In this document: one piece after another, positions 15,133 to 23,527 of the stretch
Position numbering within the stretch: the stretch's first letter is position 1
How the letters are laid out: each line of letters begins with the position of its first letter
Assembly: GCA_019753105.1 (NCBI GenBank)
Contig: JAIELJ010000003.1
Span: forward strand, 372,001-436,000
Length of the DNA stretch: 64,000 nucleotides
From: Hyphomonadaceae bacterium
GTDB taxonomy: Bacteria > Pseudomonadota > Alphaproteobacteria > Caulobacterales > Aquidulcibacteraceae
Direction of reading: 5' to 3'
Position numbers and translations under genes: made by a program
Notes under the pieces: generated by a model
What the model was told of the DNA's origin: nothing
The model's database searches: none
Seen by the model: only the letters and a program-made list of their open reading frames with translations

Positions 15133-15800
15133 GTCAGCGGCCGATCGCGGCCACCGTGCTGCTGATCGGCACGCTGTTGCTGGCCTATCTCTATCTGCCG
15201 ATTCCAGCGCCGCGCATTGTTGCGGCGACCGATGGGGATTGCGTCGAACTGCATCTCTATTCCAACGGCTATCACAGCGATATCGGCGCGCCGGCGGAGA
15301 TATTCCCCGAACATCATCCGCTGCGCCGCCTCTATCCCGAGGCGCGAACGTTTCTGATCGGCTGGGGTGACCGCGCGTTCTACGCCTCTGACGGCAGCGA
15401 TATCCTCGTAGGCGTCGATGCGCTGATCCCGCCGAGCCCCAGCGCCTTCCACATTACTTATGATGCCGCTCAATCGAGCGCCTATCTGGGCCCGACCGAC
15501 GATCTTGCGATCGCCGTCAGCCGCGAAGGGGCGGCGCGCTTCGTGGCCTATGTCGATCGCTATCTCGTGCTCGATGAGGACGGGAACGCCATCCAGATCA
15601 GCGATGGCAAAGTCATAGGCCGCTCGGCCTTCCTGCGGTCACGGGGGTCGTTCCATCTGCTGAACGTCTGCAATCAATGGATGGCGCGCGCGCTGCGTGC
15701 CGCGGGCATCGACGTGAACGCGCGCGCCGCCTGGTTGGCTGGGCCGCTGATCCGGCAGGCGCGCAGGCAGGGTGTCGGCGGGTGTGAGGCTGCGCAGTAA
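15087..15800 (+). CDS. DUF2459 (TIGR02117-like) membrane-anchored protein
   Basis: The protein of about 237 residues has one N-terminal membrane span followed by an extracytoplasmic domain with YSNGYHSDIGAP, FLIGWGDRAFY and LLNVCNQWMARALRAAGI. This is the pattern of the DUF2459/TIGR02117 family, whose conserved His, Asp and Cys suggest a papain-like hydrolase; no substrate is known to me. Start is uncertain: ATG 15087 overlaps aqpZ by 46 bp, while a TTG at 15129 would overlap its stop by 4 bp. Either way it is co-transcribed with aqpZ. A palindromic repeat follows the stop. Confidence 0.72.
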   Translation: MGVPSEAVEQRRRQLSQRPIAATVLLIGTLLLAYLYLPIPAPRIVAATDGDCVELHLYSNGYHSDIGAPAEIFPEHHPLRRLYPEARTFLIGWGDRAFYASDGSDILVGVDALIPPSPSAFHITYDAAQSSAYLGPTDDLAIAVSREGAARFVAYVDRYLVLDEDGNAIQISDGKVIGRSAFLRSRGSFHLLNVCNQWMARALRAAGIDVNARAAWLAGPLIRQARRQGVGGCEAAQ

Positions 15801-15805
15801 CCCGC

Positions 15806-15915
15806 TTCCCGGACGCATCCCCGGCGAAAGCCGGGGTGTGATCCGGGATCCATGGGCCGCCCAAGCGCCAAAGGCTGCAATGGATCCCGGCTCTCCGCTT
15901 CGCTTCGGCCGGGAA
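15806..15915. repeat. Intergenic palindromic repeat element (REP/RIME-like)
   Basis: About 110 bp of nested inverted repeats lie between the DUF2459 gene and thyA. Outer arms are TTCCCGG/CCGGGAA (15806 and 15909), with a CCCCGGC-gaaa-GCCGGGG hairpin (15819-15836) and CCGGGATCCAT/ATGGATCCCGG arms (15843 and 15880). The words match the dispersed intergenic repeats common in alphaproteobacteria. Copy number cannot be judged from one copy. Confidence 0.6.
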
Positions 15916-15953
15916 ACGTAGGAAGCGGAGCCGAGTCGGCCCATATTGTTCGC

Positions 15954-16799
15954 ATGGCACCGAACGCTGCTCTCGACATGAACGCTCAACCGCCGTCCCA
16001 AGCCGACATCGCCTATCTCGGCCTGTTGGACGACATCCTGCACAACGGCGTCGATCGCGGCGACCGCACCGGCATCGGCACGCGTGGCGTGTTCGGCCGG
16101 CAGCTCCGCTTTGATCTCTCCGCCGGCTTTCCGCTGCTGACGACGAAGAAGGTGCACCTGAAGAGCATCATCCTCGAACTGCTCTGGTTCCTGCGCGGCG
16201 ATAGCAACGTGCGCTGGCTGCAAGAGCAGGGCGTCACGATCTGGGATGAGTGGGCCAACGAAGAGGGCGAACTCGGCCCCGTCTACGGCAAGCAATGGCG
16301 TTCATGGGAAACCAAGGACGGGCGCGTCATCGATCAGATCGCCAACGTTGTGAGCGCGATCAAGACCAACCCGAACTCACGCCGCCACATCGTGTCTGCG
16401 TGGAATCCGGCCGAGGTCGATCAGATGGCGCTGCCGCCATGCCATTGCCTGTTCCAGTTTTTCGTCGCTGACGGAAAACTGAGCTGCCAACTCTACCAGC
16501 GCAGCGCCGATGTTTTTCTCGGCGTGCCGTTCAACATCGCCAGCTACGCGCTGCTGACGCAAATGATGGCGCAAGTAACGGGGCTTCAGCCCGGCGAGTT
16601 CGTCCACACCTTCGGCGACGCGCACCTCTATCACAACCATTTCGACCAAGCGCGCACGCAGCTAGCGCGGACGCCGTATGCGCCGCCGACGATGCTGATC
16701 ACCCCGGAGCGCAAGGATATATTCGCGTTCGAGTACGGGGACTTTAAGCTCGAAGGCTACACCGCGCACCCGGGGATCAAGGCGCCGATCGCGGTTTAG
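15954..16799 (+). CDS. thyA: Thymidylate synthase ThyA
   Basis: This 281-residue enzyme methylates dUMP to dTMP with methylenetetrahydrofolate, producing dihydrofolate. Key segments are [33 protein letters not shown], the catalytic-cysteine region PPCHCLFQF and the dUMP-binding [17 protein letters not shown]. The start is uncertain because no good ribosome site is visible: ATG 15954 is used here, while ATG 15978 would give 273 residues, nearer the family norm of about 264. The frame upstream lies in a repeat. DHFR, which recycles its product, is encoded 4.5 kb downstream, not next to it. Confidence 0.95.
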   Translation: MAPNAALDMNAQPPSQADIAYLGLLDDILHNGVDRGDRTGIGTRGVFGRQLRFDLSAGFPLLTTKKVHLKSIILELLWFLRGDSNVRWLQEQGVTIWDEWANEEGELGPVYGKQWRSWETKDGRVIDQIANVVSAIKTNPNSRRHIVSAWNPAEVDQMALPPCHCLFQFFVADGKLSCQLYQRSADVFLGVPFNIASYALLTQMMAQVTGLQPGEFVHTFGDAHLYHNHFDQARTQLARTPYAPPTMLITPERKDIFAFEYGDFKLEGYTAHPGIKAPIAV

Positions 16800-16971
16800 C
16801 CTATAGGTGCATTCCGGCGGGAGTGCGCTCTTGCCGAACATGGTCGCGGGCCAGGAAGTCCGCGCTCCAACCGTCCTACCTCCGTTCGTCCCACGCATTT
16901 GCGCTCCGTCGATCTTCCGTTGCCTCTGGCCATTACCGGCGTCTCCTCAGCCCATCATCGGGGAGGGATTG

Positions 16972-19011
16972 ATGAGCGCAACACGCAGACTCCTGCTGAA
17001 GCAAGCGGCGGCGCTCGGCACCGCGCTCGCCTTCGGCCAAAGCTGTGCGCACACGCCGGCCGGTCCGCGCACAGAGCGGCGCGATCTCTATCCGCAAGGC
17101 GTCGCTTCAGGCGACCCGCAGGCCGATAGCGTCATCCTCTGGACGCGGCGCGAGCCGGATGCAGGCGCGAGCGCGCATCGTCTCGTTGTGGAAGTTGCTG
17201 GCGATGAAGCTTTCTCCCGCATCGTCGCGCGCGGCGATATTGAGGTAGGCGCCGCAACCGACTGGACGTGCCGCTTCCTCGCAGCCGGCCTGCGGCCCGC
17301 GCGCGAATACTGGTATCGCTTCGTCGACGAAGCGGGGAACACCAGTCGCACCGGCCGCACGCTCACGGCGCCCGCCGCGAACGACGATCGCCCCGTGCGT
17401 TTCGCCTTCGTCAGCTGCCAGGACCCCACAATCGGCGCGTTCAATGCCTACCGGCGCATGATGTACGAAGACGCGCGCCGCCCACGCGCGGAGCAGATGA
17501 GCTTCGTGCTGCACCTTGGCGACTTCATCTACGAGATCGTAAAGTATCCAGAGGACGGGCGCGACGGCAGAGATCGCGGCCGGCGCTTGCGCGAGGTGTT
17601 TCGCTATCCAACTGGAAAGCGGCTTCGCAACTTTCACTTCCCCGTCGACCTTACAGACTATCGCGCCATCTATCAGGGTTATTTGAAAGACCCCGATTTG
17701 CAGGATGCGCGTGCGCGTTGGCCATTTGTGTGCGTGTGGGACAATCACGAGTTTGCGTGGCGCGGCTATCAAAGCATGTCGTTCCTGTTCAACGATCCGC
17801 CAGAGCCAGCGCAGCAATTGAAGGTCGCCGCCAGTCAGGCGTGGTACGAGTACCAACCGGCGCGCGTCACCAAGCCCGGCGCGGGCGATGTGTTTGAAGC
17901 GCCGCGTGTCAGCAATGGACCGATCGGCGACGTGGACGAGCGCGGCCTCGGTCAGAATCCCGACAACCTCACCGCCATCAATGCGCTGAAGATTCAGCGT
18001 TCCTTCCGGTTCGGCAAAAACGTCGACATGATCTTGACCGATAACCGGTCGTACCAATCGGCGCCGATTAGCGGCGAGGGTTTGCCTGGCTTCGATTTCG
18101 GCGCTTTTCCAGAAATGGCGAACGATATCCTCGAAGAAGGACGAGAGTGGCCGGGCGGCGCGCCCGCTACAATCCGGTTCGGCCAAACCGAAGTGCCCAA
18201 TCCGCAAATCAACGAGCCGCCCCAAGCTTATCTCGGCATCGAGCAAATGGCGTGGTTCAAGCAGCAGTTGCGCGCCGCGGAAGCGCCGTGGAAAATCTGG
18301 GGGCATTCGTTCGGCACGCTCTCGCTGCGCGTCGATCCGCAAAATCTGCCGCCTGAATTCGCGGACACTTGGCCGAGCACGGAATACGGCTACTTGCAGC
18401 GCTCCTACACGCTTGAGCACCGCGAAATCTTCAGCATGGCGCGCGAGGAGGGCATTACGGGCCTCGCCATTTGCGTCGGCGACAAGCATTCGTTTTGGGC
18501 CGGTTATGCGTGCGAAACTCTACCGCCACGCGCCTTCGAACCTGCGGGCGTCGAGTTCGTGACGGGCGCCATCACCGCGCAGAACGCGGGCGAAGTGCAG
18601 GCGTTGACGTTCCCGCGCGATAACCGGCTGCGCCCGTTCTACGTGCACGACCGGCCCGACGGCACGACTCAGTGCGCCTATAACACGATGTTGCTACACG
18701 GCGTGCGCGCCGCACTCGTGCTGCGCGACACCGACGACGTCGCCCAAGCGCGCGCGGCGCGTAATCCGGAAAACGCGCCGCATCTCAGGTTCATGGACCA
18801 GGGCGGTTACGGTTACTCCACCGTGCGCGCGTCACCGGATGAATTAGAGACGGAGTTCGTCTGCATCCCAATTCCGTTCGAGCGCTCTGAGACCGAAGAC
18901 GGCGGGCCGCTACGCTACCGCGTCATCCACCGCGTCGCGCGCTGGGCGCCGGGCGAGCGGCCCGAGATGCGCCAAGAGGTGATTGAAGGCGACGTCGGGA
19001 CGGCGATCTAA
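16972..19011 (+). CDS. PhoD-type alkaline phosphatase/phosphodiesterase, Tat-exported
   Basis: This 679-residue protein starts at ATG 16972 behind GGGGAGGG. The N-terminus SATRRLLLKQAAALGTALAF is a Tat-type signal ending in GQSCAH, which may also be a lipobox. A fibronectin-like N-terminal PhoD domain follows (LYPQGVASGDPQADSVILWT), then the metallophosphatase core with FVSCQDPTIGAFNAYR, HLGDFIYE, VWDNHEF and HSFGTLSLR. PhoD enzymes hydrolyse phosphodiesters or phosphomonoesters using Fe and Ca. It is longer than Bacillus PhoD. No phosphate-regulon box was identified upstream. Confidence 0.88.
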   Translation: MSATRRLLLKQAAALGTALAFGQSCAHTPAGPRTERRDLYPQGVASGDPQADSVILWTRREPDAGASAHRLVVEVAGDEAFSRIVARGDIEVGAATDWTCRFLAAGLRPAREYWYRFVDEAGNTSRTGRTLTAPAANDDRPVRFAFVSCQDPTIGAFNAYRRMMYEDARRPRAEQMSFVLHLGDFIYEIVKYPEDGRDGRDRGRRLREVFRYPTGKRLRNFHFPVDLTDYRAIYQGYLKDPDLQDARARWPFVCVWDNHEFAWRGYQSMSFLFNDPPEPAQQLKVAASQAWYEYQPARVTKPGAGDVFEAPRVSNGPIGDVDERGLGQNPDNLTAINALKIQRSFRFGKNVDMILTDNRSYQSAPISGEGLPGFDFGAFPEMANDILEEGREWPGGAPATIRFGQTEVPNPQINEPPQAYLGIEQMAWFKQQLRAAEAPWKIWGHSFGTLSLRVDPQNLPPEFADTWPSTEYGYLQRSYTLEHREIFSMAREEGITGLAICVGDKHSFWAGYACETLPPRAFEPAGVEFVTGAITAQNAGEVQALTFPRDNRLRPFYVHDRPDGTTQCAYNTMLLHGVRAALVLRDTDDVAQARAARNPENAPHLRFMDQGGYGYSTVRASPDELETEFVCIPIPFERSETEDGGPLRYRVIHRVARWAPGERPEMRQEVIEGDVGTAI

Positions 19012-19052
19012 GTGTCGGCAGACGGGGAGGGCTGGCGCGATTGTGCACACAC

Positions 19053-19529
19053 TCAAACCGGATACTGCGGAAACTTTGGCCGCCAAACGCCCAGCGCGAT
19101 GTTGACCACGGACACGCGGAGCAGCACCCATGCTGTGCCGATTTCAGCTTCAAACCCACGGGCTGTCTGAGCTGCATCGGCTGCGATCTGCAGTCCGCGT
19201 TCCGCGCGCGTCGCCGCTTCTTGCAGCGGGCCGATGATGTGCAGGCCGGCGAGCAGGACAAGAATGCCCGTCGCCGCCTTGACCCAAACCCATCCGGCGT
19301 CCTGAAACGGCGGGTGCACGAGCATTGCCAACAGGCCGCTCACGACCGTCAGCACAACCGATGGCCCAATCACCCACGCCGCGAGCTTCGACATACCGAT
19401 CATAAGAGACGCATAGCCCGCGTCGCCGATCGAAGCGGGCGTCAGCATCAGCACGACCGCCAGAGCCGCGGCCCCGCCCAGCAGCCCCGAGCCCGCAACG
19501 CTATGCAGGAACTTTAGCAGGCGTCGCAC
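19053..19529 (-). CDS. Four-span membrane protein, DUF2269-like
   Basis: This 158-residue integral membrane protein begins MRRLLKFLHSVAGSGLLGGA and has four likely spans. The N-terminal LKFLHSVAG and the central ASLMIGMSKLAAWVIGPS pattern resemble DUF2269-type proteins, small membrane proteins with conserved His and no assigned role. It is convergent with the PhoD gene. A heme-related role has been speculated for similar proteins; nothing here proves it. Confidence 0.6.
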   Translation of the reverse strand: MRRLLKFLHSVAGSGLLGGAAALAVVLMLTPASIGDAGYASLMIGMSKLAAWVIGPSVVLTVVSGLLAMLVHPPFQDAGWVWVKAATGILVLLAGLHIIGPLQEAATRAERGLQIAADAAQTARGFEAEIGTAWVLLRVSVVNIALGVWRPKFPQYPV

Positions 19530-19669
19530 GCTCTCTCGCCCTCAAACGATACGCCACTGAACCTGCCAGAACACGGCGATCTGTGAAGCCTCCTCAAGAA
19601 AAAGGGGACGCGCGAGTTGGATGGTGTCGCGGGCAAAGTCACGCTATTCTGCTCTCATGGGGGGATCAG

Positions 19670-20008
19670 ATGGCGCGTCTTGCGATTATCGGAATTGTGT
19701 TGGCGCTGGCGGCGGGGGTTTCATCCATAAGCGCAGCGCAGTCGCTCGGCGCGCGTCCGGCTCTCGAATATACTACGGTGGGGAACGCGTTCGCCCGCTC
19801 GGTCGCGGCGCGTTACGCCGGCATTCCGGCGGCTGAGATTCGCGCAGACCTGCGGGCGCAAGAGTTCGTTTGCGTCGGTGACGGGTCTTACTGCACCCGC
19901 ACCGTTTCGGACGAATCGTGCACCAATGCCTGGACTGTCGACATCGAGACGGATGGCGCCGTCGGCGGCCGCCATGCGATACTGTGCATGGGCGGTGAGG
20001 ACGAATGA
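19670..20008 (+). CDS. Small secreted protein with four cysteines, unknown
   Basis: This 112-residue protein starts at ATG 19670 behind a GGGGGGAT ribosome site. Residues 1-24 form a signal peptide ending in SAAQS. The mature part holds four cysteines in the order FVCVGDGSYC, DESCTNAW and AILCMGG, which could form two disulfides in the periplasm. No family is recognised. It lies 41 bp before the methyltransferase-like gene on the same strand. Confidence 0.65.
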   Translation: MARLAIIGIVLALAAGVSSISAAQSLGARPALEYTTVGNAFARSVAARYAGIPAAEIRADLRAQEFVCVGDGSYCTRTVSDESCTNAWTVDIETDGAVGGRHAILCMGGEDE

Positions 20009-20049
20009 ACCTCTGACGGATCGAGTGCCGACGTGATAACGCTGCGCGT

Positions 20050-20727
20050 ATGAAGCCCCGCGAACTCCTCGGCACAGCACAAATTCCAGGCGGCGACGAA
20101 CTGCGTCTTTTCCGCCGCGACACAGATTTCATCATCGCCCTCGGCGGCAATGAGCTGATGTCGAGCCGTTCGAGCGGCTCGGAGGAGGCGCTTGCGCTGA
20201 TGACGTGCGATCGGCTGCAGGGCGATGCGCCGCATCTGCTCATCGGCGGCTACGGCATGGGCTTTACACTGCGCGCAGCGCTCGCGCGGCTAGGGCCCAA
20301 AGCGCGCTTCACTGTCGTTGAACTGGTGCCCGAGATCATCGAGTGGGCACGTGGGCCGATGGCGGCGCTGACGGCGGGCTGCCTCGATGACCCACGCGTC
20401 GAAATCATCATGCGTGATGTATCGAGAGCGATCGGCGCGTCTGAACGGCATCGTTACGATGCGATCCTGCTCGACGTAGACAATGGTCCCGATGGTCTCA
20501 CGCGCGAGGGTAATGACCACATCTATTCGATGCACGGCTTGCAGGAAGCGAAAGCGGCGCTGAAGCCGGGCGGCGTGCTGGCGATCTGGTCGGCGGCGCA
20601 AAGTGAACGCTTCGCGCGGCGTTTGAACCATGCAGGCTTTCAAGTCGAAGAAGTGATGGTCCGCGCCGGCCGCCACGGCAAAGGCGCGCGGCATATCATC
20701 TGGTTCGCGATCCCTAAAGCGCGCTGA
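20050..20727 (+). CDS. Spermidine synthase-like / class I methyltransferase-fold protein
   Basis: This 225-residue protein has the Rossmann-like pattern of the spermidine synthase superfamily: HLLIGGYGMGFTLRAAL (nucleotide-binding loop), FTVVELVPEIIEWARG (acidic residue after strand 2) and YDAILLDVDNGPDGL. It lacks the N-terminal beta domain typical of true SpeE, so the substrate may be different. Similar proteins are annotated as fused or orphan spermidine synthases in alphaproteobacteria. The stop overlaps the convergent gene at 20714 by 14 bp. Confidence 0.75.
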   Translation: MKPRELLGTAQIPGGDELRLFRRDTDFIIALGGNELMSSRSSGSEEALALMTCDRLQGDAPHLLIGGYGMGFTLRAALARLGPKARFTVVELVPEIIEWARGPMAALTAGCLDDPRVEIIMRDVSRAIGASERHRYDAILLDVDNGPDGLTREGNDHIYSMHGLQEAKAALKPGGVLAIWSAAQSERFARRLNHAGFQVEEVMVRAGRHGKGARHIIWFAIPKAR

Positions 20728-21295
20728 TATCCGCTGCGACCATGCGCGTGATTTTTTGCACGTCCGCGCGCGCTTGTGGTTGCGCGGTGAACTTTACGCT
20801 GGCGCCGACCATGTTCGGTTCGACTTCGCATTTCATGATCAGCACATCGCCCGCGTTTGCATTGATCGCAACGCCTTCGCCTTCGGCGGGCGGTTTGTTC
20901 GTGCCGGTGTACCCAGCGATGAGGTGAGCGCCGGGCGTGAGCGTGACGCGGATGAAGCGGGGGCTTTTGATCTGTGCGACGGCGCGGCCATCGATCAGCA
21001 CATTGATGCCGACGGCACGGCCGAGGAATTGGTTGCGGAACACGTAGAGCACCGCTTGGTCCGCGATGGGCGCGAACTTCAGCGCCTCGGCGCGTTGTTC
21101 CGGCGTGGCGTCAGCGACTTTGCGGTTGGTCTTCAGGTTCCGATAGACCACCACGCCGACGACCACGAGCGCTGCAAGCGATATGAGCGTCACGACCCCC
21201 GGGCCAAGCACCGCGCGCAGCAGGCCGTACACGAAGAAGCCCACGATCATGGCGAGGACGACGAAGAGCAGATACCGCGGCATGGCAAAGCTCAT
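20714..21295 (-). CDS. Membrane protein with DUF2846-like C-terminal domain
   Basis: This 193-residue protein has two adjacent N-terminal membrane spans (about 7-28 and 33-50), a polar linker (KTNRKVADATPEQRAEAL) and a beta-rich domain with VLYVFRNQFLGRAVGINVLI and FIRVTLTPGAHLIAGY. The last part resembles DUF2846, found in small lipoproteins that display a beta sandwich. ATG 21283 (MPRYLLF) is an alternative start. It is divergent from folA with 40 bp between starts. Confidence 0.62.
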   Translation of the reverse strand: MSFAMPRYLLFVVLAMIVGFFVYGLLRAVLGPGVVTLISLAALVVVGVVVYRNLKTNRKVADATPEQRAEALKFAPIADQAVLYVFRNQFLGRAVGINVLIDGRAVAQIKSPRFIRVTLTPGAHLIAGYTGTNKPPAEGEGVAINANAGDVLIMKCEVEPNMVGASVKFTAQPQARADVQKITRMVAADISAL

Positions 21296-21335
21296 ACGAG
21301 ATGACGCGGCTTTGCGCCACCGCTAGAAGGGGGTC

Positions 21336-21845
21336 GTGAATAATCCGAAACTCACTCTCGTCGTCGCTGTGGCGCGAAATGGCGTCATCGGGCGCGACGG
21401 CGATTTGCCGTGGCGGCTCTCGTCCGATCTGAAGCGCTTCAAGGCGGCGACGATGGGGAAGCCCGTGCTTATGGGGCGCAAGACTTGGGAGTCGCTGCCG
21501 CGGAAGCCGCTGCCGGGGCGGCCCAATCTGATCCTCACGCGCGACGCGAATTTCTTGGCGTCAGATTCTTGGGTTTACACCGATCTCGCCGCGATGCTTG
21601 CCGCAGGGCGCACGATGGCTGCTGCTGCGGGTGTGGAGGAAGCGTGCGTGATCGGCGGCGCGCAGCTTTATGAGGCGACGCTGCCGCTCGCTGATCGCAT
21701 CATCCTCACCGAAGTAAATCTAGAGCCCGCAGGCGACGCACGTCTGGTGCCTGACCTTGCGTCGTGGCGCGAAGTGAGCCGCGAGCACGTCGAGCGCGGC
21801 GAAAAGGATGATGCGGATTTCGTGGTGCGTGTGCTGGAGCGCTAG
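21336..21845 (+). CDS. folA: Dihydrofolate reductase
   Basis: This 169-residue enzyme reduces dihydrofolate to tetrahydrofolate with NADPH. Signature segments are VAVARNGVIGRDGDLPWRLS (residues 10-29, with the catalytic Asp after the LPW loop in the family position), MGRKTWESLP, GRPNLILTR and the cofactor motif VIGGAQLYEATLPLADRIIL. Start is GTG 21336 with AGAAGGGGG five bases upstream. It serves the thyA product cycle. A stem-loop-rich spacer at 21852-21896 follows. Confidence 0.95.
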   Translation: MNNPKLTLVVAVARNGVIGRDGDLPWRLSSDLKRFKAATMGKPVLMGRKTWESLPRKPLPGRPNLILTRDANFLASDSWVYTDLAAMLAAGRTMAAAAGVEEACVIGGAQLYEATLPLADRIILTEVNLEPAGDARLVPDLASWREVSREHVERGEKDDADFVVRVLER

Positions 21846-21851
21846 ACAGGG

Positions 21852-21896
21852 ATCAGGTGTCTGGTGTCAGGTGTCTGCGATCTGACACCTGATACC
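21852..21896. repeat. Inverted repeat with alternative stems between folA and the SMP-30 gene
   Basis: GGTGTCAGGTGTC (21863-21875) and GACACCTGATACC (21884-21896) form a 13-bp stem with one G-U pair and an 8-base loop. A second copy of the left arm, ATCAGGTGTC (21852-21861), can pair perfectly with GACACCTGAT instead. It may be a terminator without T-run or a protein-binding site. Confidence 0.55.
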
Positions 21897-21912
21897 CAGG
21901 ACGTGAAACCTG

Positions 21913-22815
21913 ATGGAAATCCTCGCCACCGGCCTTCAATTTCCCGAAGGCCCGATCGTTATGCCGGATGGCAGCGTCATTCTGGTTGAGATCCAGCGCA
22001 AGACGCTGACGCGCGTGTGGAACGGCAGAAGCGAAGTGATCGCCGAGATCGGCGGCGGCCCTAACGGCGCAGCGTTCGGGCCGGATGGCGCTGTCTACAT
22101 CACCAATAACGGCGGCTTCGAATATCACGATGTCGGCGGCCTCAATATTCCAGGCCACGCGGCCAAGGATTACGAGACCGGACGCATCGAGCGCGTTGAT
22201 CTCAATACCGGCAAAGTCGAGCGCCTATACGAAGGCGTGAACGGTTTTCGATTAAGCGGCCCGAATGATCTCGTCTTCGATAAGAGCGGCGGCTTCTGGT
22301 TCACCGATCTAGGCAAGAACTACGCGCGCAGCTCAGATCGCGGTGGGCTCTACTACGCCAAGCCCGATGGCTCGCTGATTAAGGAAGCGGCGTACGGCTT
22401 CGTCGGCCTGAATGGCGTTGGACTCTCGCCGGATGAAAAGACGGTCTACGCCGCTGAAACCGAAACCGGAAAGCTCTACGGCTTTGACATCACCGGAGAG
22501 GGCGAAGTCGCGCGCGGCATGCTCGGGCCCCCGGGGCGCTGCGTCGCCGTGCCAGCAGCGCACGTGTTTTATGACAGCCTAGCCGTGCAAGCGAATGGCG
22601 ATGTCTGCGTCGCCACTATCCTCAATGGCGGCATCACTACGATCAAACCGGATGGCCGCACGTCGCACACGGCGCTGCCGGATCCGCTGGTCACCAACAT
22701 CTGCTTCGGCGGCGCCGACATGCGCGACGCTTACATCACGCTGTCAGCCACAAGCCAGCTTGTGAAAATGCGCTGGCCGGAACCGGGGCTGAAACTCAAT
22801 TTTGCGCCGTATTGA
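21913..22815 (+). CDS. SMP-30/gluconolactonase-like beta-propeller protein
   Basis: This 300-residue protein is of the SMP-30/LRE family. Propeller repeats are visible as FPEGPIVMPDGSVILVEI, GPNGAAFGPDGAVYITNN, FRLSGPNDLVFDKSGGFWFT and GVGLSPDEKTVYAAETETG. The Glu, Asn and Asp metal ligands expected for a calcium or zinc lactonase are in these loops. The family hydrolyses sugar lactones and related esters; the substrate is not known. It has no signal peptide, so it is cytosolic. It is followed 10 bp later by a glutathione transferase, suggesting one transcript. Confidence 0.85.
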   Translation: MEILATGLQFPEGPIVMPDGSVILVEIQRKTLTRVWNGRSEVIAEIGGGPNGAAFGPDGAVYITNNGGFEYHDVGGLNIPGHAAKDYETGRIERVDLNTGKVERLYEGVNGFRLSGPNDLVFDKSGGFWFTDLGKNYARSSDRGGLYYAKPDGSLIKEAAYGFVGLNGVGLSPDEKTVYAAETETGKLYGFDITGEGEVARGMLGPPGRCVAVPAAHVFYDSLAVQANGDVCVATILNGGITTIKPDGRTSHTALPDPLVTNICFGGADMRDAYITLSATSQLVKMRWPEPGLKLNFAPY

Positions 22816-22825
22816 AAGAACAACA

Positions 22826-23458
22826 ATGACCATCATCGTTCACCACCTCGAAGAATCCCGCTCACAACGCGTGCTTTGGCTGCTCGAAGAACTCGGCGTC
22901 GACTACGAAGTGAAGCGCTATGCCCGCAATGCTCAGACGCGCCTCGCGCCGCCGGAGTTGAAAGCGATCCATCCGCTCGGCAAATCACCGGTGCTGGAGC
23001 GCGACGGGAAAATCTTTGCGGAGTCCGGTGCGATTGTTGAGTACTTCGCCGAGAGCGAAGGGGGTGGAAAGCTCTCTGTGGCGCCAGGCGATCCAGATCG
23101 CGCGGCCTACCTCTATTGGCTCCACTTCGCCGAAGGCTCAGCGATGCTGCCGCTCTTGCTCAAGCTCTATGTCGGCATGCTGGGCGAGGCCGGCGCGCCG
23201 CTGATGCAGATGCGGGTCGAGCCCGAGATCGATAATCATCTCGCGCACGCCAATGCATCGCTCGGCGGCAACAATCATTTCGTCGCCAACCGCTTCACAG
23301 CCGCCGACATCGAAATGAGTTTCGTGCTGGACGCCGCAGGCTCTCGCGGCGGTTTGGAGCGTTACCCCAATCTCGTTCGCGCCCGCGCCGCCAACCAGGC
23401 GCGGCCCGCCTATCAGCGCGCGCTGGAGAAGGGCGGGACCTATAAAATGGGCGCCTGA
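22826..23458 (+). CDS. Glutathione S-transferase family protein
   Basis: This 210-residue protein has an N-terminal thioredoxin-like domain (MTIIVHHLEESRSQRVLWLL) with the glutathione-binding PLGKSPVL (cis-Pro) and ESGAIVEYF motifs, and an all-helical C-terminal domain with NRFTAADIEMSFVLD, the conserved folding Asp motif. The active residue is likely the Ser at position 11 or 13, as in beta/theta-like bacterial GSTs. Start is ATG 22826. It follows the SMP-30-like gene closely. Substrate unknown. Confidence 0.9.
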   Translation: MTIIVHHLEESRSQRVLWLLEELGVDYEVKRYARNAQTRLAPPELKAIHPLGKSPVLERDGKIFAESGAIVEYFAESEGGGKLSVAPGDPDRAAYLYWLHFAEGSAMLPLLLKLYVGMLGEAGAPLMQMRVEPEIDNHLAHANASLGGNNHFVANRFTAADIEMSFVLDAAGSRGGLERYPNLVRARAANQARPAYQRALEKGGTYKMGA

Positions 23459-23527
23459 CGCCCGTCACGCCTTCTTGGCTGGACTTTCGGGCCAACGCAC
23501 TGAATCTCTGCCGCGAACGGAGAGAGC

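Noticed and set aside
17107-18489. Minus-strand frame of 460 codons opposite the PhoD gene
   Set aside because: Antisense shadow of a well-supported gene; composition is that of a reverse-read coding frame.
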